Shown one piece after another: positions 6,802-13,262 of a DNA stretch of 17,130 nucleotides; within the stretch, counting starts at the first letter, position 1; every line of letters begins with the position of its first letter. The notes below the pieces were generated by a model that was given only the letters and a program-made list of their open reading frames with translations, did not search any database and was not told where the DNA came from. A program made the position numbers and the translations under genes. Source of the stretch: CAZTKP01 sp964614215 (GTDB lineage Bacteria > UBP6 > UBA1177); NCBI GenBank assembly GCA_964614215.1, contig CAZTKP010000046.1:1-17130 (forward strand), read 5' to 3'.

Positions 6802-7656
6802 ATGTTTAACATTCCGAGATTTATATCTTCAAGAAAGAGTGCTGAAGAAGCTGAGATCATTGTTGCGGGTATTCCCTATGACTGTACTTCATCATTTCGT
6901 GCAGGAAGCCGTTTCGGTCCGAGGGAACTTAGAAGCTATGCTTATGAAGCGATCGAGGAATTTTCTTTCTATCAGCAGAGATCCCTTGATGATGTGCCTT
7001 TCTGCGATGTGGGCGATCTTGACATCATGGTGGGAGATCCCGCAGGAATGGTCGATCTCGTCAAAGAAGCTGTGGGATCATATATCGAGATAGGCAAAAG
7101 AGTTGTCTCGATCGGCGGCGAACACCTTATCACCTACCCTGTTTTTCTTGCTCACAAGGAATCCTATCCTGAATTCACGATGATACATCTTGATGCCCAT
7201 GCCGATCTTCGTGACGGTTATGCCGGCGACACATTAAGTCACGCTTCCGTGATGAAACTCTGTCTGGATGAAGGACTTGAAAAACTTATTCAGCTTGGAA
7301 TAAGAAGCGGCACAAAAGAGGAATTTGAACTTCGCCAGACAGATCCGAGAATAATTCCCGCAACTAATCTTGAATACGTAGCGGATGCACTTGAAGACGG
7401 CGAACTTATCTATATTTCACTTGATGTGGATTACTTTGATCCGAGCTTCATGCCCGGAACAGGAACACCCGAAGCCGGAGGCGCATCCTTTCACGATTTC
7501 ATGAACTTCCTGAAAGTGATCGACGAAAAGAACTGCCGCATCATCGGAGCAGACATCGTCGAACTGGCTCCTGACCTTGATCCATCAAAAATATCTGTCG
7601 CTTTCACAGCTAAAGTTTTAAGAGAACTGCTGATATCTATGCAGAAGAATTTTTAA
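6802..7656 (+). CDS. speB: Agmatinase-type ureohydrolase (arginase/agmatinase family)
   Basis: This 284-residue enzyme has every manganese ligand of the ureohydrolase fold: H108 in IGGEH, D131, H133 and D135 in HLDAHADLRD, and D208 and D210 in SLDVDYFDPSFMPGTGTPE. These hydrolyse a guanidino group to urea; agmatinase makes putrescine from agmatine. The GTGTPEAGGASFHDF segment and the length fit the SpeB branch better than arginase, though formiminoglutamase or another guanidino substrate is not excluded. A histidine-degradation gene, hutI, lies about 1.7 kb away on the other strand, which makes the formiminoglutamase option worth remembering. The start ATG follows GGGGAGA. The gene seems to be single, 64 bases after the nuclease gene, and its stop overlaps the end of rlmH by four bases in convergent orientation. 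Confidence 0.88.
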   Translation: MFNIPRFISSRKSAEEAEIIVAGIPYDCTSSFRAGSRFGPRELRSYAYEAIEEFSFYQQRSLDDVPFCDVGDLDIMVGDPAGMVDLVKEAVGSYIEIGKRVVSIGGEHLITYPVFLAHKESYPEFTMIHLDAHADLRDGYAGDTLSHASVMKLCLDEGLEKLIQLGIRSGTKEEFELRQTDPRIIPATNLEYVADALEDGELIYISLDVDYFDPSFMPGTGTPEAGGASFHDFMNFLKVIDEKNCRIIGADIVELAPDLDPSKISVAFTAKVLRELLISMQKNF

Positions 7657-8090
7657 CCATGATGGTAGTTAGAGCCTTTATGAATTGAAAGTCCGCGGTA
7701 GATCTGCTCAAGGATATTAACTCTGGCAAGTTGATGCGGGAGTGTCCACGGAGCGATTGAAAGAGAAAGATCTTCTCTGATATCACCGAATCCGTAGGAA
7801 CCGCCGATGACAAATGTGATATGTCCTTTCTGTTCGAATGCCTTTTGAAGCTGTTTTGAAAACTTCATGGAATCAAGCTTCTTCCCCTCTTCACGGAGTG
7901 CAATAACAAAAGAACCTTCGGGGATACTTTTTATGATAGTTTCGGTCTGAGATTTGATATCCGGCTTTTCCTTAAGCTCAATGACATCAAGACTCGAATA
8001 CATTTTCACCCTCTTTTGGTAAAATGCATCCATATCTGAAAAACCGCCGTTATTTTTGAGCTTTCCGACAACCAGAAGCGTTATCTTCAT
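7653..8090 (-). CDS. rlmH: 23S rRNA (pseudouridine-1915-N3) methyltransferase
   Basis: The 145-residue SPOUT-class methyltransferase modifies pseudouridine 1915 in helix 69 of 23S rRNA, using S-adenosylmethionine, in assembled ribosomes. Family marks are MKITLLVVGKLK at the start, FVIGGSYGFGD (93-103), which forms part of the knotted SAM site, and the C-terminal LPHQLARVNILEQIYRGLSIHKGSNYHHG with the conserved Tyr-His end. It is about ten residues shorter than E. coli RlmH but complete. The ATG overlaps the stop of rsfS (ATGA), the usual rsfS-rlmH pairing in many bacteria, so both are probably translated from one mRNA starting further upstream. Confidence 0.96.
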   Translation of the reverse strand: MKITLLVVGKLKNNGGFSDMDAFYQKRVKMYSSLDVIELKEKPDIKSQTETIIKSIPEGSFVIALREEGKKLDSMKFSKQLQKAFEQKGHITFVIGGSYGFGDIREDLSLSIAPWTLPHQLARVNILEQIYRGLSIHKGSNYHHG

Positions 8091-8446
8091 TTTTCCAGAA
8101 TATTGAGATCGACCTTGGCACAGTCAGACCACAGTGTTTCAAGATCGTAGTAGTGTCTTATCTCGTCAAGCATAACGTTCACAACGATGTCTCCTGCATC
8201 TATAAGTATCCACTTGGAATTCTTATCTCCTTCCTGAACGGGTTTTGAAAAACCGTCGGTTTTAAGAGCCCTTGCGATCGCATCGCTCATCGTCTTGTTA
8301 TGCTGAATGCTTGTTCCAGTAACAAAAACCATATAGTCGGTATAACCGGACTGCTTATCAACATCAAAAGCCATCAGATTAATACCCTTCTTGTCATTTA
8401 GAACATCAACTATTGTTCTGAGTTTTCTGTAATCATTTTTTGTCAT
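8087..8446 (-). CDS. rsfS: Ribosome silencing factor RsfS (YbeB/Iojap family)
   Basis: The 119-residue protein matches the RsfS/Iojap family, which binds ribosomal protein L14 and blocks joining of ribosomal subunits when nutrients are scarce. Visible marks are KKGINLMAFDVDKQSGYTDYMVFVTGTS (19-46), the SKWILIDAGDIVVNVM strand (82-97) and RHYYDLETLWSD (101-112), all of which are family hallmarks. ATG 8446 has AGGG seven bases upstream and lies inside the 3' end of the preceding lipoprotein gene (14-base overlap). It overlaps rlmH by four bases downstream, so the three genes should be cotranscribed. Confidence 0.96.
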   Translation of the reverse strand: MTKNDYRKLRTIVDVLNDKKGINLMAFDVDKQSGYTDYMVFVTGTSIQHNKTMSDAIARALKTDGFSKPVQEGDKNSKWILIDAGDIVVNVMLDEIRHYYDLETLWSDCAKVDLNILEK

Positions 8447-9362
8447 TTTTTATCCCTTTCATTATGTTCACTGCGGCATCAAGAGTCCTTCTGTGGTATT
8501 CCTCGTTATAAATAGGAACCTTCACTTCCTCTCCGGCCTTTTCAGACAGTTTTCTGTTTCCTGTTATCTTAAAATCAACATCTTCCTTTTTAAGTTTGAA
8601 GCTCACATTCATATCCATTTTCACAGGAACGTTATCCTTATCAAGAAAGATCTTAAGCTCACCTTCTATTCCCTTCTTTTCCTTTTTTTCAAGCTCTAAA
8701 AGCAGGTTATCATCCTTCATTTCCTGCGTTCCCTGAAAGTTCTGAAGATAGGATTTTTCCTTCAGCGGCTTTCTATCGACCTTCTTATCGCTAAAATTTA
8801 TGATAACAAGATGACCGTCAACGCCTGCAAGAGTTTCGGCCTTTGCAGAAGCTATCTTCGCGTGGTTTCTAAGTACGGTATACATATCCGGGATCTCTGA
8901 AAAGAGAAGTTCTCTCAGATAACGGTGCTCACCCATGCTGAAAGTCTTGGTAAACTCTCCTCCGAACTGTCTGCGGTAAAGGAAGTTATCCTTCCAGATC
9001 ATATCCCAGCCTTCGTTCTTGTTGTTCTTGTAGTTAAGTTTGAAGTTACCGTCGTCATCGCAAGAGTAAGCAACAGTCTCATTTAGCCTAAGTTCCCTCT
9101 TATCCTCATCGACCACCGTGTTCGTGACATATTCAAAGTCCTGAACAAAGGACCTTGTCTTAAAGCCTTTCTGAAAGTAGGTCAGCGGAGCATAGATAAG
9201 TTTTTCAAGCTCATCAAGACTATCCAGGATCTTTGCGTGGTCGATATTCGGTTCATAGACCTGCTCATCGATAACACGCCATTTCCTTTCGATCTTCTTG
9301 TCATCGCTGCATCCGACGATCAGTAACGGAAGCAGAAAAAGGATCAGAAATCTTTTCATCAT
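8433..9362 (-). CDS. Predicted lipoprotein of unknown function
   Basis: This 309-residue protein starts with a lipoprotein signal, MKRFLILFLLPLLIVGCSDD, with lipobox LIVGC. The Cys should be lipidated and anchor the protein in the outer or inner membrane. The mature part is rich in Lys, Asp and Glu, with probable beta strands (VDGHLVIINFSDKKVD, EGELKIFLDKDNVPVKMDMNVSFKLK) reminiscent of lipid-carrier or LolA/LppX-like folds; that resemblance is only impressionistic. ATG 9362 has AGGG upstream; the next codon is also ATG and could serve. It lies 30 bases after hutI and overlaps rsfS, so its expression is tied to ribosome-related genes. No family recognised. Confidence 0.85.
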   Translation of the reverse strand: MMKRFLILFLLPLLIVGCSDDKKIERKWRVIDEQVYEPNIDHAKILDSLDELEKLIYAPLTYFQKGFKTRSFVQDFEYVTNTVVDEDKRELRLNETVAYSCDDDGNFKLNYKNNKNEGWDMIWKDNFLYRRQFGGEFTKTFSMGEHRYLRELLFSEIPDMYTVLRNHAKIASAKAETLAGVDGHLVIINFSDKKVDRKPLKEKSYLQNFQGTQEMKDDNLLLELEKKEKKGIEGELKIFLDKDNVPVKMDMNVSFKLKKEDVDFKITGNRKLSEKAGEEVKVPIYNEEYHRRTLDAAVNIMKGIKNDKK

Positions 9363-9392
9363 CAATTTACCCTAATAGTAACCCAAACCGTG

Positions 9393-10649
9393 TTAATTTA
9401 ACTGTTTTCGGCCGCTAAAGTCAAGAAGCCGGCCTTTTGAATAGACACTGTGAGCATGGTTGTGTGCAAAATGATAGAGAGGATATATCCATGACTGGGC
9501 GTCCATGACAACAAGATCGGCATCCTTACCGACTTCTATCGTTCCTTTAACACTTTCTCTTTTTACCGAAGCAGCTCCGTTTGCGGTAATTCCACGAAGC
9601 GAGTCTTCCGCGCTTATCTGAAGCTGAGTTGCTCCCAGACTTGCAGCAAGAGGAAGAAAACCGCTCATACTGCTTCCGGGATTCATATCTGTGGCAAGAG
9701 CAACTTTGACACCTGCATCGATCATTTTCTTTGCAGGAGCGAACGGTAGTCTTGAGAAAACTGAAGTAATTGGAAGAACTCCGGCAACTGTTCCTGTTTT
9801 TGCCAGAAGCTCGATTCCCCTTTCCGAGATCTCTTCAAGATGATCGACCGAAGCCGCACCCATTTCTGCGGCGAGCTCCGTTCCACCCAGAGAATTGAAC
9901 TCATCGGCATGAAGTTTAAGCTTAAATCCGAGGTCTTGTGCCCTTTTAAGTATCGTCTCTGTCTCCTTAAGGGAGAAATAACCCTCCTCACAGAAAACAT
10001 CAACAAATTCAGCAAGTTCCCTATTCTTTATCTCCGGAAGCATCTCATTATTTATAAGACTTATATATCCTTCGTGATCGTTCTTAAACTGAGCGGGATA
10101 GGCATGGGCACCAAGAAACGTAGAGACTATTTCTATGGGATAGTTATCCTTAAGTTTTCTGATCGCCTCAAGAAGCTTGATCTCACCTTCGGTTGTCAAA
10201 GCATAGCCTGATTTTATCTCAACAGTTGTGACACCGTAAGAGATCAGCTGCTCAAGTCTCTTTGCCGACTGCTCATAGATCTCATCAACTGTGGCTGTCG
10301 CAGTCTTCTTGGCACTGTTGAGAATTCCGCCGCCAGCCTTTGCAATTTCCTCATAAGTAGCACCGCGAGCCTTCATGGCAAACTCATCTTCTCTGGTAGC
10401 GGCAAAAACAACGTGAGTATGGCTGTCGACCAGTCCCGGATAGACCACTCTGTTCCCTGCGTCCTGTATGACATCGGCACTCTTTTCGTAGTCAGGTGCG
10501 ATCTTTAGGAAATCATCGTTCCTGCCGACAAAAGATATCTTTCCACCCTTATCAGCCGCAATCACAAGATTGCCGCCGGTCAGAACAGGATCCTTCGGTG
10601 CTGCCGTAAATATCTCTGAAATATTCCTGATAACGAGTGAGTAGGACAT
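9393..10649 (-). CDS. hutI: Imidazolonepropionase
   Basis: The 418-residue amidohydrolase opens the ring of 4-imidazolone-5-propionate to N-formimino-L-glutamate, third step of histidine breakdown, in the cytoplasm. Metal-binding residues are visible: H77 and H79 in PGLVDSHTHVVFA, H247 in KLHADEF and D321 in ATDMNPGSS. EIKSGYAL (144-151), LGAHAYP (179-185) and SVDHLEEIS (267-275) are standard HutI motifs. Length equals the family norm. The ATG follows GGAGG at six bases. No hutU, hutH or hutG-like gene is adjacent in the same direction; the ureohydrolase 1.7 kb away is convergent. It lies downstream of rpsT past a candidate terminator, and directly upstream of the lipoprotein gene. Confidence 0.96.
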   Translation of the reverse strand: MSYSLVIRNISEIFTAAPKDPVLTGGNLVIAADKGGKISFVGRNDDFLKIAPDYEKSADVIQDAGNRVVYPGLVDSHTHVVFAATREDEFAMKARGATYEEIAKAGGGILNSAKKTATATVDEIYEQSAKRLEQLISYGVTTVEIKSGYALTTEGEIKLLEAIRKLKDNYPIEIVSTFLGAHAYPAQFKNDHEGYISLINNEMLPEIKNRELAEFVDVFCEEGYFSLKETETILKRAQDLGFKLKLHADEFNSLGGTELAAEMGAASVDHLEEISERGIELLAKTGTVAGVLPITSVFSRLPFAPAKKMIDAGVKVALATDMNPGSSMSGFLPLAASLGATQLQISAEDSLRGITANGAASVKRESVKGTIEVGKDADLVVMDAQSWIYPLYHFAHNHAHSVYSKGRLLDFSGRKQLN

Positions 10650-10671
10650 TGGAACCTCCAGATAACAGAAA

Positions 10672-10723
10672 ACCCGATAAAAGTTCCGTTCTGACTAATT
10701 AGACAGAAAAAACTCTATCGGGT
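10672..10723 (-). terminator. Candidate terminator between rpsT and hutI
   Basis: On the minus strand ACCCGATA (10723-10716) pairs perfectly with TATCGGGT (10679-10672) followed by TTT. The long loop holds a second partly symmetrical element, TTCTG...CTAATTAG...CAGAA. The first arm starts about 22 bases after the rpsT stop. The loop is long for an intrinsic terminator, so partial termination or a regulatory hairpin before hutI is equally possible. Confidence 0.4.
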
Positions 10724-10745
10724 CTTCAGGAAAATATGAAAAATC

Positions 10746-11042
10746 TTAGTTGGCGAAAGTCTTGTTGTAAAGATCAGTAAGTCTTCCCACCTTTCTACCA
10801 GCTGTACTCTTATGAAGAACTCCCTTTGTTACAGCTTTGTGCATTTCGCTTGTAACCTTCTGAAGTTTCTTAAGAGTCTCTTCACGGTATTTCTCAACGT
10901 TTTCAGCATCTTGCATCACTTCTTCGATACCTTCTCTGAAATAACGTGTGTAAGTCTTAACTCTTGATTTTATTGAGCGGTTGTAAAGTCTCTTCTTTTC
11001 GCTCGTTTTAATTCTTTTCTTTGCTGATTTGTGATGAGCCAA
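10746..11042 (-). CDS. rpsT: 30S ribosomal protein S20
   Basis: The 98-residue basic protein binds the 5' domain of 16S rRNA early in small-subunit assembly. AHHKSAKKRIKTSEKKRLYNR at the N-terminus and LHKSTAGRKVGRLTDLYNKTF at the C-terminus are S20 hallmarks. I place the start at TTG (11042-11040), giving MAHHKSAKK as in the family, with GGAGG five bases upstream. The ATG at 11054 overlaps the ribosome binding site and would add four alien residues (MEED). Escherichia coli rpsT also starts with UUG, which matters for its autoregulation. It has its own strong promoter and is the first gene of the minus-strand series. Confidence 0.96.
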   Translation of the reverse strand: MAHHKSAKKRIKTSEKKRLYNRSIKSRVKTYTRYFREGIEEVMQDAENVEKYREETLKKLQKVTSEMHKAVTKGVLHKSTAGRKVGRLTDLYNKTFAN

Positions 11043-11102
11043 ATCTTCCTCCATTCATATAAAAAAAACAGTCAAATAACGACCTTGCCAAAAAGCCGTC
11101 TA

Positions 11103-11130
11103 TTTATAGTTGAAAATCAATAGCTGTCAA
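11103..11130 (-). promoter_or_regulatory. Strong sigma-70-type promoter of rpsT
   Basis: On the minus strand a perfect TTGACA (11130-11125) and TATAAA (11108-11103) are 16 bases apart. Transcription would begin near 11096, leaving a leader of roughly 55 bases with an eight-T run before the GGAGG of rpsT. Best consensus promoter in the window. Confidence 0.7.
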
Positions 11131-11165
11131 GTTTTTAACAACTAGATATAGACAGATTGAAGAAA

Positions 11166-12068
11166 TTATTCAAGGTAACTGCACCTTTCGCCGTTTTTAT
11201 AAACATGAAAAGTACTGCCTGTTTCAAAGATATTTTCCAGACTCTTCCACATATTTGAAGTCCCTGCAAAAAAGTCAAAATGGTTCCCGTCGATACCTCC
11301 TCCGACATCATCCGCCCTGAAACAACCGTCATGTTTAAAACCGCCTATTCCGTCTACAGCAGGAATGAAAACCCCATCAAATTCCTCGACATAAAGTGTC
11401 GTCCCGAAAGGGACAAAATCTGTATCAACAGCAAAGGACACCAGCGGTTCAAGCGGATTGCTCTTACTTCCCATTCCCCATGGAAAATTCTCAGGATCAA
11501 GTTCCATATAACAGACTATTCCACCTGTAGGACAAGGTCTGCCGCAGTTGCACTTCGATGAATAATTTATGACGACTCCCTCTTCAAGAATTCCGCTCCC
11601 TTCAATGCAGACAGAATCAGAAAAATCCGCAGGCACTTCAGCGATCGGATTACACGAAGAATCGTAGAGAGTGGTGTCATCAACACCCTCATAGTCGTTT
11701 TCATTTGCGAAGTAATAGTAAGTGTTCCACATTTCACCAATATATTCACCTTTAGCCAAAGGAATAATGTCGGCATCATCTTCTGTCTCGTCAGCAACTT
11801 CATCTTCATCCGTTATCACCTGTTGATCGTCGTCCTCAGTTTCTACAACATCCGGATCAGTGACGGCACTATCTTCATCATAAGCCCCATCGGAAACTTC
11901 AGTATCCGATTCTTCATCAACCGAAACTGAATTATCTTCAGCCTCATCAACAGTTTCAATGTCAGTTCCCGCCGTATCTTCATCGGAAACAGGACCACTG
12001 TCACCATCGTTACAGGAAAAGATAAATGTCAACGAAATAAACAATATTATCAAGGCTTTAAACTTCAT
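11166..12068 (-). CDS. Lipoprotein with acidic tether and C-terminal 3D (three-Asp) domain
   Basis: The 300-residue product has a lipoprotein signal (MKFKALIILFISLTFIFSC, lipidated Cys19) and then an about 80-residue linker made almost wholly of Asp, Glu, Thr, Ser and Val (20-100). A globular domain follows: EYIGEMWNTYYYF (108-120), SKCNCGRPCP (171-180) and a double-psi barrel segment SFAVDTDFVPFGTTLYVEE (211-229) with HDGCFRADDVGGGIDGNHFDFF (246-267). D215, D254 and D265 fit the three aspartates of the 3D domain, found in MltA and Sps/YocH-type peptidoglycan-cleaving enzymes. Eight or more Cys suggest disulphides outside the cytoplasm. Likely a surface- or periplasm-tethered murein lytic enzyme; activity is inferred. 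ATG follows AGGAG. Confidence 0.82.
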   Translation of the reverse strand: MKFKALIILFISLTFIFSCNDGDSGPVSDEDTAGTDIETVDEAEDNSVSVDEESDTEVSDGAYDEDSAVTDPDVVETEDDDQQVITDEDEVADETEDDADIIPLAKGEYIGEMWNTYYYFANENDYEGVDDTTLYDSSCNPIAEVPADFSDSVCIEGSGILEEGVVINYSSKCNCGRPCPTGGIVCYMELDPENFPWGMGSKSNPLEPLVSFAVDTDFVPFGTTLYVEEFDGVFIPAVDGIGGFKHDGCFRADDVGGGIDGNHFDFFAGTSNMWKSLENIFETGSTFHVYKNGERCSYLE

Positions 12069-12125
12069 TATCGACTCCTTTTATAACTTCAACCTCTTAC
12101 TCAGCAATCCTCGTATTGTGCGATA

Positions 12126-12154
12126 ATTATATCGGATGAGATCATTATTTGAAA
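12126..12154 (-). promoter_or_regulatory. Candidate promoter of the 3D-domain lipoprotein gene
   Basis: On the minus strand TTTCAA (12154-12149) and a perfect TATAAT (12131-12126) lie 17 bases apart. The start would be near 12119, with a leader of about 50 bases. Confidence 0.45.
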
Positions 12155-12183
12155 GAATTACTTTAAATCATAGAGCTGAATAA

Positions 12184-12300
12184 TGGAACCCTGAGGGGTC
12201 AACCCCTTAATAATTTAAATGCTTATTCCACGCTCTGACCCTTGAGGGGACCCTTGAGGGTTTTCCACGCTCTGACCCTTGAGGGTTCTTGAGGGTTGCC
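12184..12300. repeat. Left repeat cluster flanking the RhuM remnant
   Basis: The 310-base gap 12069-12378 holds the lipoprotein promoter on its left and this repeat cluster. TTAATAATTTAAATGCTTAT (12208-12227) continues into TCCACGCTCTGACCCTT (12228-12244), and the second half recurs as TTCCACGCTCTGACCCTTG (12263-12281). CTTGAGGG occurs four times (12241, 12253, 12278 and 12288), and CCCTTGAGGG units are small inverted repeats. The long unit returns on the other side of the RhuM remnant at 13024-13100. From 12300 to 12378 I see only A/T-rich sequence leading to the AAGGAG before the RhuM start. Confidence 0.75.
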
Positions 12301-12378
12301 TCTGAGGTTTTTATATTTGATTTATTTACTTCACCTATGTATTTTTAAATTCGTTTAGAGCTATAAGGAGATTGATGC

Positions 12379-13004
12379 ATGAGCGACAAGCAAAATGGAA
12401 ATATCATTATTTACCAATCAGAAGATGGTAGTACAAAAATAGATGTTCGGCTCCAGGATGAAAATGTATGGCTTTCACAGCAGCAAATGGCCGAGCTTTA
12501 TCAATCGTCGAGAACAAATGTAGTAGAACATATTAAACACATTTACGAAGAAGGTGAATTAGACAAAGATTCAACCTGTCGGAATTTCCGACAAGTTCGA
12601 TTAGAGGGAAATCGTAATGTACAACGAGAGATACCTTTTTACAACCTTGATATGATTATTTCGTTAGGTTATAGAATAAAATCGCACCTTGCCACAAAAT
12701 TTCGTATTTGGGCTACAGAGCACTGGTATCCGGGTATTTTGATTTTGCCGAAATACAGGCCATCAGACGCAAGCCGATGTATATGAGAGACTACATAGAT
12801 CAACTCGACAAAATACTTTCGGCAAGTGGAGAAGAATTACTTGATAATTCAGGCACAGTAAGTCACCAGCAGGCAATAGAAAAAGCCAGAAATGAATACA
12901 GGAAATATCATGCAAAAACACTTTCACCAGTAGAAAAAGCCTATCTTGAAAATATAAAAGCCCTGCAAAAGAAAGTGGTTGAAAAGGAAGGCGGAAATAA
13001 ATGA
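12379..13004 (+). pseudogene. rhuM: RhuM-family gene remnant with internal deletion and frame change
   Basis: The first 114 codons read MSDKQNGNIIIYQSEDGS through WLSQQQMAELYQSSRTNVVEH and FYNLDMIISLGYRIKSHLATKFRIWATE, the N-terminal half of RhuM/virulence-protein family members (winged-helix or Fic-associated type). After that, frame +1 gives nonsense to a stop at 12784. A different frame from about 12720 reads LVSGYFDFAEIQAIRRKPMYMRDYIDQLDKIL to the stop at 13004, the known C-terminal part. About 130 family residues between WATE and YFDFAEIQ are missing, so a deletion joined the two parts near 12717-12724 and shifted the frame. The gene is therefore dead. A good AAGGAG precedes ATG 12379. 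RhuM genes commonly travel on islands; repeats flank this copy. Confidence 0.88.
12577..12593. repeat. Intragenic GTCGG palindrome in the RhuM remnant
   Basis: TGTCGGAA (12577-12584) and TTCCGACA (12586-12593) form a perfect 8-bp inverted repeat about a central T. It encodes the CRNFRQ stretch between the conserved GELDKDS and the YNLDMI segment. It shares the GTCGG/CCGAC core with the palindromes in the DUF1016 gene 6.6 kb away. Confidence 0.65.
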
Positions 13005-13023
13005 TGGAAATCATGCCTAAAAC

Positions 13024-13116
13024 TTGATAATTTAGATACTTATTCCATGCCCAGACCCATTAATAATTTAAATGCTTATTCCATGGTCCGACCCTTAATG
13101 TTTGCGACCCTTAATG
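13024..13116. repeat. Right repeat cluster flanking the RhuM remnant
   Basis: TTGATAATTTAGATACTTAT (13024-13043) plus TCCATGCCCAGACCC, then directly TTAATAATTTAAATGCTTAT (13060-13079) plus TCCATGGTCCGACCCTTAATG (13080-13100, same unit as the left cluster), then a short GCGACCCTTAATG (13104-13116). All copies point the same way. The rest of 13117-13262 contains only the lepB leader. Confidence 0.75.
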
Positions 13117-13217
13117 TTTGGTCTCGTATAAGCACTTAACTTGCTTCATTTCTCAATTCTTTTGACTGCTTTATATCATTTCTGAATTTTATTATCAACA
13201 TCACGGACTTGCTTTTA

Positions 13218-13250
13218 GTTCAGTTTTGACTATTTTCTATTCGACTGAAC
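13218..13250 (+). promoter_or_regulatory. Inverted repeat directly before the lepB ribosome binding site
   Basis: GTTCAGT (13218-13224) and ACTGAAC (13244-13250) are perfect complements 19 bases apart, ending two bases before the GGAGG of lepB. It could be a small operator, or, if transcribed, a hairpin close to the ribosome binding site. No convincing promoter could be assigned; TTGCTT (13209-13214) with TATTTT (13231-13236) is the best, weak option. Confidence 0.35.
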
Positions 13251-13262
13251 GTGGAGGTAGTA

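Noticed and set aside
9840..10211. 123-codon plus-strand ORF opposite hutI
   Set aside because: Antisense to the HutI catalytic core and without domain features.
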